Assembly (NCBI RefSeq): GCF_000178995.1
Contig: NZ_ADVZ01000004.1
Span: forward strand, 124,001 to 188,000
Direction of reading: 5' to 3'
DNA: 64,000 bases
Origin: Afipia sp. 1NLS2
GTDB taxonomy: Bacteria; Pseudomonadota; Alphaproteobacteria; Rhizobiales; Xanthobacteraceae
The position numbers and the translations under genes were made by a program. Shown one piece after another: positions 35,481-44,363 of this stretch (positions are counted from its first letter, which is position 1; each line of letters opens with the position of its first letter). Under the pieces are notes generated by a model that ran no database searches, was not told where the DNA came from, and saw nothing but the letters and a program-made list of their open reading frames with translations.

Positions 35481-36989
35481 ATGCGCTTTACCTCCCTGAT
35501 CGTCGAACTCGTCCGCGCCAAGCCGCGATGGATTTTCTGGAGCGCCGTGCTCGCGCTCGCGCTGTTGTGGCTGATCGTGCCAACGGCTCTCTATCTCAGT
35601 CCCCCCGGCGATGTGCCCACCGTGCTGGCGTTCGGCCGCGAATATCAGGTCGGCACCGCGCTCGGCCCGCCGTTGTCATTCTGGCTCGCGGACATCGCAT
35701 TCCGTGCCGTCGGCGGTTACGCTTTCGGCGTGTATCTGCTGGCGCAGATTTGCTTCGTGGTGATGATGGGGGCGGTGTTCGCGCTCGCACGTGCGCTGGT
35801 CGGCGCGCAGCAGGGCGTGCTTGCGGCGCTGCTGACGCTGGCTATTGCGGCCTTCAGTTTTCCGGGGCTGGAATTCGGCCCCGATGTTTTGGCGCGGCCG
35901 CTCTGGGCACTGACGCTCCTGCATGCATGGCGGGTGATCGGAGAGCGGCAACGCGGCGCGTGGTTCGCGTTGTCGATCGAAATCGGGCTGCTGTTCCTCA
36001 CCACCGCGATGGCTCCGGTGCTGTTGGCTCTGCTCGTGATCTTTGCGCTCGCCACGGCACGCGGCCGCGCGGCGTTGCGCTCGATCGATCCATTGTTCGG
36101 CGCACTGGTGATTGCCGTCATCGCGCTGCCCTACATGATCTGGCGGGCGCGCAGCGGCGCTCCCTTGCCGCATCCCGCGCTCACGTCGATCGAAGTCTAT
36201 GCGCGCCAGTCGGGTGAACTGTTCGGCGCGCTGCTGCTATCGGCGCTCGGTGTTGTCGCGCTGATCGTCGCGAACGCGCGCATCTTCGAGCCGAAAGGCG
36301 AGAATGCGCCCGCGATTTTCCGTCCGCCGGTCGAGCCATTGGCGCGTCAGTTCGTCGTGTTCTTCGGCGCTCTGCCGCCCCTGCTGTTCGTACTCGCGTC
36401 TCCGGTGTTCGGCCTCGATCATGTCGCGGGGGGCGATGGCGTGGCCCTGATGCTGATCGGCCTTTTCGCCGTCATCCTGGGAGGCGACCTGATTTATCTG
36501 CGCCGCCAGCAGGTGCTGCGCACGATCTGGCTGTTGGCCATGGCCGTGCCCGTGATCGTGGTTCTGGTGGCGGTGTTCGTGCAGCCATGGACCGACGCCA
36601 CAGAGACGCAGACCTCGCTGCCCGCGCGCGCGATGGGCAAGTTCTTCGCCGACAATTACAAGCTGCGGACCAATCGCCCGCTCTCCGCTGTCGCCGGAGA
36701 TCCGGAGATCGCATCGCTGATCGGACTCGGCGCGTCGTCGCGGCCGCAGGTGTTGTTCTCGAGCCTTTACGGCAAGACGCCGTGGGTTGACGCAGCCACC
36801 ATCAACACCGGCGGCGGCCTTATCGTCTGGCGTGCGCACGACACGGTCGGCGCGCCGCCGGAGGCGATTGCGAAAACATTTCCCGGTCTTGTCGCTGAAG
36901 TGCCGCGAACGTTCGATCGCCTGATTGAGGGGCGGCTGGAGCCCTTGCGGATTGGCTGGGGCGTGGTGCGTCCGCGGGACACGAAATAG
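35481..36989 (+). CDS. GT-C-like (ArnT/PMT family) membrane glycosyltransferase
   Basis: A 502-residue protein with about 10-11 membrane segments. The first loop after TM1 is 'YLSPPGDVPTVLAFGREYQ', in the position where family 39/83 GT-C enzymes hold their acidic catalytic residues. A C-terminal soluble domain of about 120 residues follows the last segment. Such proteins transfer sugars from polyprenyl donors to lipids or proteins. No substrate can be inferred from the neighbours. Confidence 0.8.
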   Translation: MRFTSLIVELVRAKPRWIFWSAVLALALLWLIVPTALYLSPPGDVPTVLAFGREYQVGTALGPPLSFWLADIAFRAVGGYAFGVYLLAQICFVVMMGAVFALARALVGAQQGVLAALLTLAIAAFSFPGLEFGPDVLARPLWALTLLHAWRVIGERQRGAWFALSIEIGLLFLTTAMAPVLLALLVIFALATARGRAALRSIDPLFGALVIAVIALPYMIWRARSGAPLPHPALTSIEVYARQSGELFGALLLSALGVVALIVANARIFEPKGENAPAIFRPPVEPLARQFVVFFGALPPLLFVLASPVFGLDHVAGGDGVALMLIGLFAVILGGDLIYLRRQQVLRTIWLLAMAVPVIVVLVAVFVQPWTDATETQTSLPARAMGKFFADNYKLRTNRPLSAVAGDPEIASLIGLGASSRPQVLFSSLYGKTPWVDAATINTGGGLIVWRAHDTVGAPPEAIAKTFPGLVAEVPRTFDRLIEGRLEPLRIGWGVVRPRDTK

Positions 36990-37002
36990 CAAATTGTCGT
37001 TG

Positions 37003-37054
37003 CGGGCGAAGCAATCCGGATGGGGTAGGAGACACCCGGATTGCTTCGCCGCGC
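37003..37054. repeat. Palindromic repeat between convergent genes
   Basis: CGAAGCAATCCGG at 37007-37019 is inverted as CCGGATTGCTTCG at 37036-37048, with GC-rich flanks. It lies between the convergent GT-C gene and gamma-glutamyltransferase gene. It resembles dispersed REP-like elements of Bradyrhizobiaceae and may also terminate transcripts. Confidence 0.65.
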
Positions 37055-37100
37055 GTCGCAGGGGCACAGCCGCGCGCTGCGCCCCTGCGAATGAGCCTCG

Positions 37101-38696
37101 TCAGAAGCCTGCGACGCCGCCGTTGCTGCGCGGATCGCTGCCGCCTTCGAGCACGCCATTGGCGAAACGCGCGATGCCGCCGGCATGGCCGACGATCTCG
37201 TCGAAGTCCTCGACCATCTCGACCTCGTGGCCGAGCGCTTCGAGCTTGCGGCGGGTTTCTTCCGGAAAGCGGCCCTCCAGCTTCAGGCTGTCGGTGTCGT
37301 CGCCCCATGTGCGACCGAGCAGCCAGCGCGGCGCGGTGATCGCGGCCTGCATGGTCTGATTGTAGACGGCGTAGCGTGTGAACACGGCAGCCTGGGTCTG
37401 CGGCTGGCCGTCGCCGCCCATCGTGCCGTAGACCATGACGCGGCCATCGTTCAGACGCGCGAGCGCGGGGTTGAGCGTGTGGAACGGCTTCTTGTTCGGG
37501 GCGAGCGCGTTGATGTGCTGCGGATCGAGCGAGAACGAGCAGCCGCGGTTCTGCCAGTTGAGGCCGGTCTCCGACAGCACGATGCCGCTGCCGTATTCGT
37601 GATAGATGCTCTGGATGAAGGAGACCGCGCGGCCTTCGCCATCGATCACACCCATCCATACGGTGTCGGCGGGGCCCTTGCCCTGACCCCACGGCAGCGC
37701 CTTGTCCATCCGGATCGCGGTGGTCAGCTTGTCGAGATGATCCGGCGCGAGGAACGACTGCGGATCGGCGTCCATGAAGTCGAGGTCGGTGATGTGGCTA
37801 TCGCGGATCATGAAGGCCTGCTTGGTCGCCTCCACCACGCAATGGATGTATTCCGCGCTTTCCGGCCCGAACCGGTTGATGTCGAGGCGGTCGAGCAGGC
37901 CGAGGATGATGAGCGAGACGAGGCCCTGCGTCGGCGGCGTCATGTTGTAGATCTGGCCGAGGCTGTGTTCGAGCACGAGCGGCTTGCGGACGGTCGCACG
38001 ATACTTTGCGAGATCCTCTGCCGACACCGGGCTGCCGAGTGCTTTCAGTTCCTTGGCGATGCTCGCGGCAAGGCGGCCACGATAGAAGCTGTCGAGGCCG
38101 TCATCGGCCAGTGCGCGCAGCGTCTTGCCGAGCTGGGCCAGCCGCATCCGATCGCCGGCCTGCGGGACCTTGCCATTGACGAGAAAGGTTTCGGCGAAAC
38201 CTGGAATGGCCTGCAACTCGCCGAGCTTCTTGGTGGTGGTGACGCTTTGCGAGCGCGTCACGGCGATGCCGTCCTCGGCGTAGAAGATCGCGTTTTCCAG
38301 CAGGCGCCCGAGCGGCAGGCGGCCACCCCATTCCTTGCTGATGTCGAGTGCGGCCTGCCAGCCGCCGATGGTGCCGGCGACCGTGTTGGCTGAGTCAGGT
38401 CCGCGCGATGGAATCTTCGCGAAGCCTTTCGCGGTGTAGTAGTCGCTGGAAATGCTGCCAGCCGCCGCGCCGCAGGCCTCAATGGCAACCACGGGCTTGC
38501 CGGGGCACGAAATCGTCCAGAAACCGTCGCCGCCGATGCTGTTCATGTGGGGATAGACCACCGCGATGGTGGAGGCTGCCGCGATCATCGCCTCGATGGC
38601 GTTGCCGCCTGCGCGCAGGATATCGACGGCGGCCTGCGCTGCCAGTGCGTGAGGAGCCACGGCCATGCCGCGGGTGGAGCGAACAGTCTGGAGCAT
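37101..38696 (-). CDS. Gamma-glutamyltransferase family protein
   Basis: A 531-residue Ntn-hydrolase of the gamma-glutamyltransferase family. The likely processing and nucleophile Thr is in 'GPADTVWMGVIDGEGRAVS', and the substrate-loop 'YHEYGSGIVLSETGLNWQNRG' and 'GTMGGDGQPQTQ' match the family. No signal peptide is evident, so it may be cytoplasmic, unlike classical periplasmic GGT. The ATG at 38696 starts the homologous N-terminus. It follows the OFA transporter gene by 67 bases, so the two are likely an operon. Confidence 0.88.
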   Translation of the reverse strand: MLQTVRSTRGMAVAPHALAAQAAVDILRAGGNAIEAMIAAASTIAVVYPHMNSIGGDGFWTISCPGKPVVAIEACGAAAGSISSDYYTAKGFAKIPSRGPDSANTVAGTIGGWQAALDISKEWGGRLPLGRLLENAIFYAEDGIAVTRSQSVTTTKKLGELQAIPGFAETFLVNGKVPQAGDRMRLAQLGKTLRALADDGLDSFYRGRLAASIAKELKALGSPVSAEDLAKYRATVRKPLVLEHSLGQIYNMTPPTQGLVSLIILGLLDRLDINRFGPESAEYIHCVVEATKQAFMIRDSHITDLDFMDADPQSFLAPDHLDKLTTAIRMDKALPWGQGKGPADTVWMGVIDGEGRAVSFIQSIYHEYGSGIVLSETGLNWQNRGCSFSLDPQHINALAPNKKPFHTLNPALARLNDGRVMVYGTMGGDGQPQTQAAVFTRYAVYNQTMQAAITAPRWLLGRTWGDDTDSLKLEGRFPEETRRKLEALGHEVEMVEDFDEIVGHAGGIARFANGVLEGGSDPRSNGGVAGF

Positions 38697-38763
38697 CTTT
38701 GAACTCGATATTCTTCGGGTGAAAGAAGGGCCGGGGCGCATTGAGCGCCCCGGCGGATACTTG

Positions 38764-40068
38764 TTAGGCCGCGCTACCCCGCGCCGCCAGTGCGGCATTT
38801 GTCGCATTCTGCTTGCGATGGTTGGCGCGCATCGGCTTGAGAACGGCGATTGCCAGGAACGCGGTGAGGAAGTTCATCGCGATCACGACGCCGAACACCA
38901 CATTCCACGATGCGGTGATCTCGTGCAGTTCGGCCGCCAGCGGGCCGCCGAGCACCGAACCGACACCCTGCGCGATGTACAGGAAGCCGTAATTGGTGGT
39001 GGCGTTCTTGGTGCCGAACGTGTCGGTGAGGGTCGAGGGGAACAGCGAGAAGATTTCGCCCCAGCCGAAAAACACCACGCCGGACAGCAACACGAAGGTC
39101 AGCGGATGATGGGCAAAGAGCAGCCAGATCGTCATCGCGATACCTTCAATGCCGAACGCGATGAGCATGGTGTTCTCGCGGCCGATCTTGTCCGACACCC
39201 AGCCGAAGAACGGACGGGTCAGGCCGTTGGTGAAACGGTCGATCGTCAGCGCCAGCGGCAGCGCCGCGAGGCCGAACACCAGCGCGTCCTTGACGCCGAA
39301 GTCCTTGGCGAAGGCGCCCATCTGCGAGATCACCATGAGGCCCGAGGTGGACATCATCGTCATCATGACGAACATCAGCCAGAAGATCGGAGTCCGCAGC
39401 ATTTCGCGCGGCTCATAGTCGCGGGTTTCCTGCACGAGCCCGTGCGCTGTCGCATCGGCGGCGACGTGCGGCATGTTCTTGTCGGGACGGCGCATGCCGA
39501 GCGCTGCAAGAACGCCGACGACGCCGAAGATGATGCCGTACATGGTCAGCGTGTGCGACAGACCGCTCGCGTTGAGGCTGTTGGAGATCGGGAAGGTGGT
39601 CAGGATCGCGCCGAAGCCGTAGCCCGCCGCGACGAGGCCCGCAGCAAGGCCGCGCTTGTCAGGAAACCACTGCACCATCATGCCGACGACGCCGACATAG
39701 ATGATGCCGGTACCGATGCCGCCGAGCACGCCATAGGTGATGTAAAGCGCGAACACGCTGGTGGCATTGGCGGCGAGAACCCAGCTCAAGCCGGTGAGGG
39801 CGGCGCCGAGTGACAGCAGCACGCGCGGGCCGAAGCGGTCGACAAGGTAACCCTGTGCAGGCGACAGGAAGGTCTGCAGCATGATGAGCAGCGAGAACGT
39901 GACCTGGATTTCCGCCAGCGGCGCGTTGAATTTTTCCCGAAGCGGGCCTGTGAACAGCGCCCAGACATATTGAGGGCTGGAGATCGCCATCATCGCGATC
40001 AGGCCGAGGATCAACTGATACCATCGCGAGGATGGTGACGTTGCAGCCGATGCATTCGTAGTCGTCAT
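38764..40068 (-). CDS. OFA family MFS transporter (OxlT-like)
   Basis: A 434-residue 12-segment major facilitator of the oxalate/formate antiporter family. Family features include 'SPQYVWALFTGPLREKF', 'AGLVAAGYGFGAILTTFP' in the middle and 'NGLTRPFFGWVSDKIGRENTM' in loop 8-9. It probably carries a small dicarboxylate or related acid, but the gamma-glutamyltransferase partner does not point to oxalate. A divergent GntR gene is likely its regulator. Confidence 0.88.
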   Translation of the reverse strand: MTTTNASAATSPSSRWYQLILGLIAMMAISSPQYVWALFTGPLREKFNAPLAEIQVTFSLLIMLQTFLSPAQGYLVDRFGPRVLLSLGAALTGLSWVLAANATSVFALYITYGVLGGIGTGIIYVGVVGMMVQWFPDKRGLAAGLVAAGYGFGAILTTFPISNSLNASGLSHTLTMYGIIFGVVGVLAALGMRRPDKNMPHVAADATAHGLVQETRDYEPREMLRTPIFWLMFVMMTMMSTSGLMVISQMGAFAKDFGVKDALVFGLAALPLALTIDRFTNGLTRPFFGWVSDKIGRENTMLIAFGIEGIAMTIWLLFAHHPLTFVLLSGVVFFGWGEIFSLFPSTLTDTFGTKNATTNYGFLYIAQGVGSVLGGPLAAELHEITASWNVVFGVVIAMNFLTAFLAIAVLKPMRANHRKQNATNAALAARGSAA

Positions 40069-40142
40069 TTTACCGCTCCCTTTGTTGTGAATAGGTCGTT
40101 TCCGCCGGCGTCTTGTTTGTTGTTATGTTTCTGGTATGTCAG

Positions 40143-40152
40143 TTGTATACGA
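40143..40152. promoter_or_regulatory. Candidate GntR (FCD) operator
   Basis: TTGTATACGA contains the palindrome GTATAC and resembles TTGTATACAA-type operators of FCD-domain GntR regulators such as MatR. It lies 75 bases before the OFA transporter start. A second GTATG half is at 40134. Confidence 0.45.
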
Positions 40153-40192
40153 TCCTAACCAACATCCGCAACAGCAAACAAGGCTCCTTTGG

Positions 40193-40215
40193 GCCGGGTC
40201 TTGGGGAGACCCGGC
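40193..40215. other. Strong hairpin in the OFA-GntR spacer
   Basis: GCCGGGTCT and AGACCCGGC form a perfect 9-bp stem with a 5-base loop. No T-run follows, so it is not a simple terminator. It may be a structured leader of the GntR transcript. Confidence 0.5.
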
Positions 40216-40422
40216 AGACGTCCACAGGCTTTCAAGCAGGAAGCAGGCCAGTGCGGCGTGACGCGGCGTTGAACGTTGGTCGGAGAAGTCCTAATCGTGC
40301 ACCCGGAGACGGGCTGAAACCGCCGGCCGCGATTCCTGCCGGGGCCGATATAGTTCGCCCGGCGGGATTCGCGCCCGCGATGTCCCGTCGATCTTTTTCA
40401 CCAGCGGTGAGCGTGCGCACTT

Positions 40423-41124
40423 ATGATGCAGCCCATGAATCGTCCCAGCAGTCTTCCCGATGTCTCCGACAACGACGACGAGCCGCAGTCGCGTATCGCC
40501 TATCGCTTGATCGAGGCGATGATCGTCACGCACGAACTGCCGCCCGGTTCACGCATTTCCGAGGCATCGTTGAGCGCCAAGCTCGGCATCGGCCGCACGC
40601 CGATCCGCGAGGCGCTGCAGCGGCTGTCGTTCGAGGGCACGGTGAAGATCGTGCCGCGCTCCGGTGCGTTCGTGTCGGAGATCGATCTGGTCGATCAGCT
40701 CGCGATGATCGAGGTCCGCAAGGGCATCGAGAACGTGCTGGCGGGCCGTGCGGCGCGGTTCGCGGGCGATACTGAGCGCAAGCGGTTCCGTGAGTTGGCT
40801 TTGATGTTCGAGAAATCCGCCGCCACCAATGACGGCCACATCTTTGTGGAGGCCGACCGCGAATTCAATTCGCTGGTCGTGGCGACCGCGCGCAATAAAT
40901 ATGCAGCCCAGGCGATCACGCCGATCGAGGCGCAGACCCGGCGGTTCTGGTACGTGCATTTCAAGCAGTTCGGCGATTTGCAGCGCGTCTGCACGCTGCA
41001 TGCCTTCGTGGCGCGCCGGATCGCGGAGAATGACGAGGCCGGCGCGCGCGAGGGCTCCGACAAGATCGTGGATTACGCCGAGGAATACACCCGCAAGACG
41101 CTGATGTTCTTCGGGATGGGATAG
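40423..41124 (+). CDS. GntR family regulator, FCD type
   Basis: A 233-residue regulator. The winged HTH is residues about 25-85 ('LSAKLGIGRTPIREALQRLSFEG', 'VKIVPRSGAFVSEI'). The C-terminal FCD ligand domain has 'HIFVEADREFNSLVV' with metal-binding Asp and His residues. It is divergent from the OFA transporter, so probably controls it and the GGT-family gene. The start is uncertain between 40423 and 40435. Confidence 0.9.
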   Translation: MMQPMNRPSSLPDVSDNDDEPQSRIAYRLIEAMIVTHELPPGSRISEASLSAKLGIGRTPIREALQRLSFEGTVKIVPRSGAFVSEIDLVDQLAMIEVRKGIENVLAGRAARFAGDTERKRFRELALMFEKSAATNDGHIFVEADREFNSLVVATARNKYAAQAITPIEAQTRRFWYVHFKQFGDLQRVCTLHAFVARRIAENDEAGAREGSDKIVDYAEEYTRKTLMFFGMG

Positions 41125-41139
41125 GCGGGATGGCTCCCA

Positions 41140-41176
41140 ATCCCATTGCAGCTGCGACATACGATCCCATTGCAGC
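41140..41176. repeat. Short direct repeat downstream of gntR
   Basis: ATCCCATTGCAGC occurs at 41140-41152 and 41164-41176, in the 223-base spacer before the glycosyltransferase fusion. It is at the edge of a lower-GC segment. Its meaning is unknown. Confidence 0.55.
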
Positions 41177-41347
41177 GCAAGGGAATAGCGAGTTTTTCGA
41201 TTGTGGCGGGAAGCAAACCGGATAAGGTTCAGGCGGATTTGAAATTGCGCCCGAAATCAAATCCGTCACCCGACCCACGCTTGACCTCAAATCGATCATG
41301 CTTCTGGCCCCAGCCAGGGGTTCGATTGATCGGGAAGTCGCCCAGCA

Positions 41348-43006
41348 ATGATCATGCGGAAAATTTGGCGGGAGGTGTTCCGGCCAGTCAGGAGAATGCT
41401 TGCGGCCGAAGCCGACCTCGCGGTGTCGCGGGCTGTCGAGAAATCCAACATGCAGGCGCTGCACGATTTGCAGGCAGATGAGCGATTCAATCGTCAGGCG
41501 CTGCACGATATTGCGTCGATCCTGTTTGGGGGCCTCGGGACACCGGACCATGCGGGGCAGGACGCTGTGGGATTGGTCATTCCGACTTGCGATCGGCCGC
41601 AAAGCCTCAGGCGGGCGCTGACTTCGGTGGCGGCGCAGAGCCGCCGGCCGGACAAAGTGATTGTGGTCAATGACGGTCAGGAGCGGATTGAGAATATCGT
41701 CCTTGAATTTTCCGGCCGTCTTGCGATTTCTATTCTCCATACCGGACATCCCTACAGCGGCCCGTCGGCCGCCCGGAATCTCGCGCTCGATGTGCTCGAT
41801 ACGCCGCTCGTGGCGTTTCTGGACGACGATAATCTGATGTGGCCGCGATGGATAGAACGGGCGGCTGCATTTCTGGAATCCGATCCGAAGATCGACATTA
41901 TCTACGGTGTGCAGCTTCGCGACGCTGAATTCTCAAAGACCACGAAAAACTGGTTTCTCGTTCCCTTCGATTTCGAGGAATTGAAGCAGGGCAATTACAT
42001 CGATCTCAATCAACTCATGCACCGTAAAAGCGCCACCCGATTCGATCCGCTTTTGAAGCGCCTGATCGATTGGGACTACGTCCTGCGGCTTATTGATTCC
42101 CGGCCAGACAGGATCGTTCCGGTCGATGCCATTTCCTCTCTCTATCTGGCTTCGGGTTTCGACCGGATCTCCGTCGCTCTCTGGCCGCCGGATCTTGGCC
42201 GTAGCATTGCTGAGCGGGAGGGCGCGACTGGCGCTCCGCTCCCGGCTGGTGCTTGCGTCTGTAGTTGTTGCAATTTCACGGGAAAATTTCTTCCCGGTCC
42301 CGATGGCCGTCCGAACGCGGGCTGTCCGCAATGCGGGTCGCTCGAAAGGCATCGCTTCCTTCAACTCATGGGCCCCTTGCTGCGCAGCAGATGGGTTCCT
42401 GAAACACGGCCATTCGAACGTGCCGCTTTGGTCGAAGTGGCTCCATCCTCTGCAACCCTTCCGTTTCGCCGTCTGTTCGGAATCTCAAAAACGGTCGATG
42501 CCGATCCTCAAGCGGATGGACGCGTGGTCGATATCGTCGCGTCGCTGACCGATCTGCCTTTTCCTGGCGATTATGCGGATGTTCTGCTTGCGCTGCATGT
42601 GCTCGAACACATTCCGGATGACAGGAAGGCGATGGCCGAGATCGCGCGGGTTCTGGCGCCGACGGGAGTCGCCATTTTGCAGGTGCCATTGTCGGATCGC
42701 GATACGACCGATGAAGCTCTTCTGGATACGGCCGAGGAGCGGGTCGCCCGTTACGGGCAGGCGGATCACGTTCGTCTCTATGGAAACGATTTCTTCGCGA
42801 GGCTGAACGAAGCCGGCCTGACCTGTGCCGCTGTAAGCCCTCGCGATTCCATGTCTTCCGAAAGCATAGAGAGATACGGTCTTCTTCCGGATCAGGCACT
42901 TGTCTTCGCGGTGCGCTTCGACGCCACGCGCGCCAAAGAATGCCTTGAGTATTTCGTCTCCTCGCTCACGCGACAGACCTGGACCGGCCAGCCGCGTAAG
43001 GCATGA
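41348..43006 (+). CDS. Glycosyltransferase 2 / zinc ribbon / SAM methyltransferase fusion
   Basis: A 552-residue protein with three parts. A GT-A family 2 domain covers about residues 70-290 ('VGLVIPTCDRPQSLRRAL', 'SGPSAARNLALD', acidic FLDDDN at about 158-162). A Cys cluster follows: C303, C305, C307, C308, then CPQCG (C326/C329) in the 'CGSLERHR' context found in glycan-linked methyltransferases. The C-terminal methyltransferase has 'DVLLALHVLEHIPDDRKAMAEI'. The gene is lower in GC than its neighbours (30, 26 and 31 G+C in the three 60-base rows 41881-42060). It probably makes and methylates a surface glycan and may be acquired. Confidence 0.85.
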   Translation: MIMRKIWREVFRPVRRMLAAEADLAVSRAVEKSNMQALHDLQADERFNRQALHDIASILFGGLGTPDHAGQDAVGLVIPTCDRPQSLRRALTSVAAQSRRPDKVIVVNDGQERIENIVLEFSGRLAISILHTGHPYSGPSAARNLALDVLDTPLVAFLDDDNLMWPRWIERAAAFLESDPKIDIIYGVQLRDAEFSKTTKNWFLVPFDFEELKQGNYIDLNQLMHRKSATRFDPLLKRLIDWDYVLRLIDSRPDRIVPVDAISSLYLASGFDRISVALWPPDLGRSIAEREGATGAPLPAGACVCSCCNFTGKFLPGPDGRPNAGCPQCGSLERHRFLQLMGPLLRSRWVPETRPFERAALVEVAPSSATLPFRRLFGISKTVDADPQADGRVVDIVASLTDLPFPGDYADVLLALHVLEHIPDDRKAMAEIARVLAPTGVAILQVPLSDRDTTDEALLDTAEERVARYGQADHVRLYGNDFFARLNEAGLTCAAVSPRDSMSSESIERYGLLPDQALVFAVRFDATRAKECLEYFVSSLTRQTWTGQPRKA

Positions 43007-43040
43007 GGCTGTCGGTTTTGGCGCATCGCTTCTGGGCTGC

Positions 43041-44249
43041 TTAAAGCGCAGGCGTGCGGCGGCGCATGAAATGAGCAACGGCGAGGCAGATCAGCGCCAC
43101 CGCGACTGGCGGAAACACCACTGCATTGACAACGGTCCAGCCGAAATCGGCAAGCAGTTGGCCCGAGGCGAACGAGCCGATCGCCATCATCCCGAACACC
43201 AGAAAGTCGTTGAACGCCTGCACCTTGTTGCGTTCCTCGGGCCGGTGGGTCTGCACCACCAGCGCGGATGCACCGATGAAGCCGAAATTCCACCCCAGCC
43301 CGAGCACGATCAGCATCGCCCAGAAATGCATCGGCGTAATGCCTGACATGCCGATGGCGGCCGCTGTCGCCTCAAGTGCGAGTCCAATCGCCACGATCAC
43401 TGGCGCGCCGAAACGCGCGATCAGGGAGCCTGTGAAGAAGCTCGGCCCGTACATCGCCACGATGTGCCACTGAATGCCGAAGTTTGAATCGCTGATCGGC
43501 AATCCGCACAGCCGCATCGCCAGTGGCGCCGAGGTCATCACCAGATTCATCATGGTGTAGGCGACGGTGCCGCACAGCGCCGCGGCGATGAAGTCGCGCT
43601 GGCCGATGATGGCAGACAGCGGCCGCCCGCGATGAAGATCGGCAGCGTGCGGGCGCGGCGCATGCACGGTGGAGAGCACTGCCATTGCCACCAGCGCGAC
43701 GACGGCCTGCACCACGAAACTCGCTGCGAACAGATGCGGTGCCCAGAAATCCATCGTCCATTGCACAAGCTGCGGGCCGAGCACGCCCGCGAAGATGCCG
43801 CCCGCGAGCACCCATGAGATCGCCTTTGGACGGAAAGCTTCGCGCGCGCCGTCGGCGGCCGCGAAGCGATAGGAAAGCGCAACGGAGGCATAAAGACCGC
43901 CGCAGAAAGTGGCGATGCAGAACAGCGGGAATGATTTCAGAATGATGGCGATCGCCGCCAGCGCACCGCAGAGCGCGCCGAAACCTGCGCCAATCAGAAA
44001 GGCGATGCGGCGGCCATAGGTGCGCGATATCCATCCGGTCGGCAGCGTGCCCACCGCCATGCCAACCACGTAGATCGACAGCGGTAGTGTCGCCAGCGAC
44101 ATATTGGGTGCGATCGCGGCCCCGACGATCGAGCCGGTGGCGAAGATCACGGCAGTGTTCGCACCGGTCAGCGCCTGGGCGACGGCCAGCCGCGCCACAT
44201 TGGAGCGGACCCTGTGGTCGTCGTGAGCTTCGCTAGTGATCGCTGTCAT
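43041..44249 (-). CDS. MFS transporter
   Basis: A 402-residue major facilitator with 12 hydrophobic segments. The loop 2-3 motif is 'GWISRTYGRRIAFLIGAGFGALCG', and 'HRPEERNKVQAFNDFLVFG' lies in the second half. I chose the ATG at 44249 because it gives a short charged N-terminus before TM1. Substrate is unknown; there is no linked pathway gene. Confidence 0.85.
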   Translation of the reverse strand: MTAITSEAHDDHRVRSNVARLAVAQALTGANTAVIFATGSIVGAAIAPNMSLATLPLSIYVVGMAVGTLPTGWISRTYGRRIAFLIGAGFGALCGALAAIAIILKSFPLFCIATFCGGLYASVALSYRFAAADGAREAFRPKAISWVLAGGIFAGVLGPQLVQWTMDFWAPHLFAASFVVQAVVALVAMAVLSTVHAPRPHAADLHRGRPLSAIIGQRDFIAAALCGTVAYTMMNLVMTSAPLAMRLCGLPISDSNFGIQWHIVAMYGPSFFTGSLIARFGAPVIVAIGLALEATAAAIGMSGITPMHFWAMLIVLGLGWNFGFIGASALVVQTHRPEERNKVQAFNDFLVFGMMAIGSFASGQLLADFGWTVVNAVVFPPVAVALICLAVAHFMRRRTPAL

Positions 44250-44363
44250 GGCTGTTCCGGCGCGACATGGAGAACAATTTTCTCGCATGTTCGGCCGGAA
44301 CAGAACAGGCATAGCGCCCGGAAGACCCCCTATGCATTTTTGCCGAGCACCCGCCGCTCGCGA

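Larger units (their letters stand above)
40069..40422. other. 354-base divergent region between OFA transporter and GntR gene
   Basis: This region holds a palindromic TTGTATAC operator candidate (40143-40152) and a strong hairpin (40193-40215). The rest shows no gene. It should contain both promoters. Confidence 0.5.
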
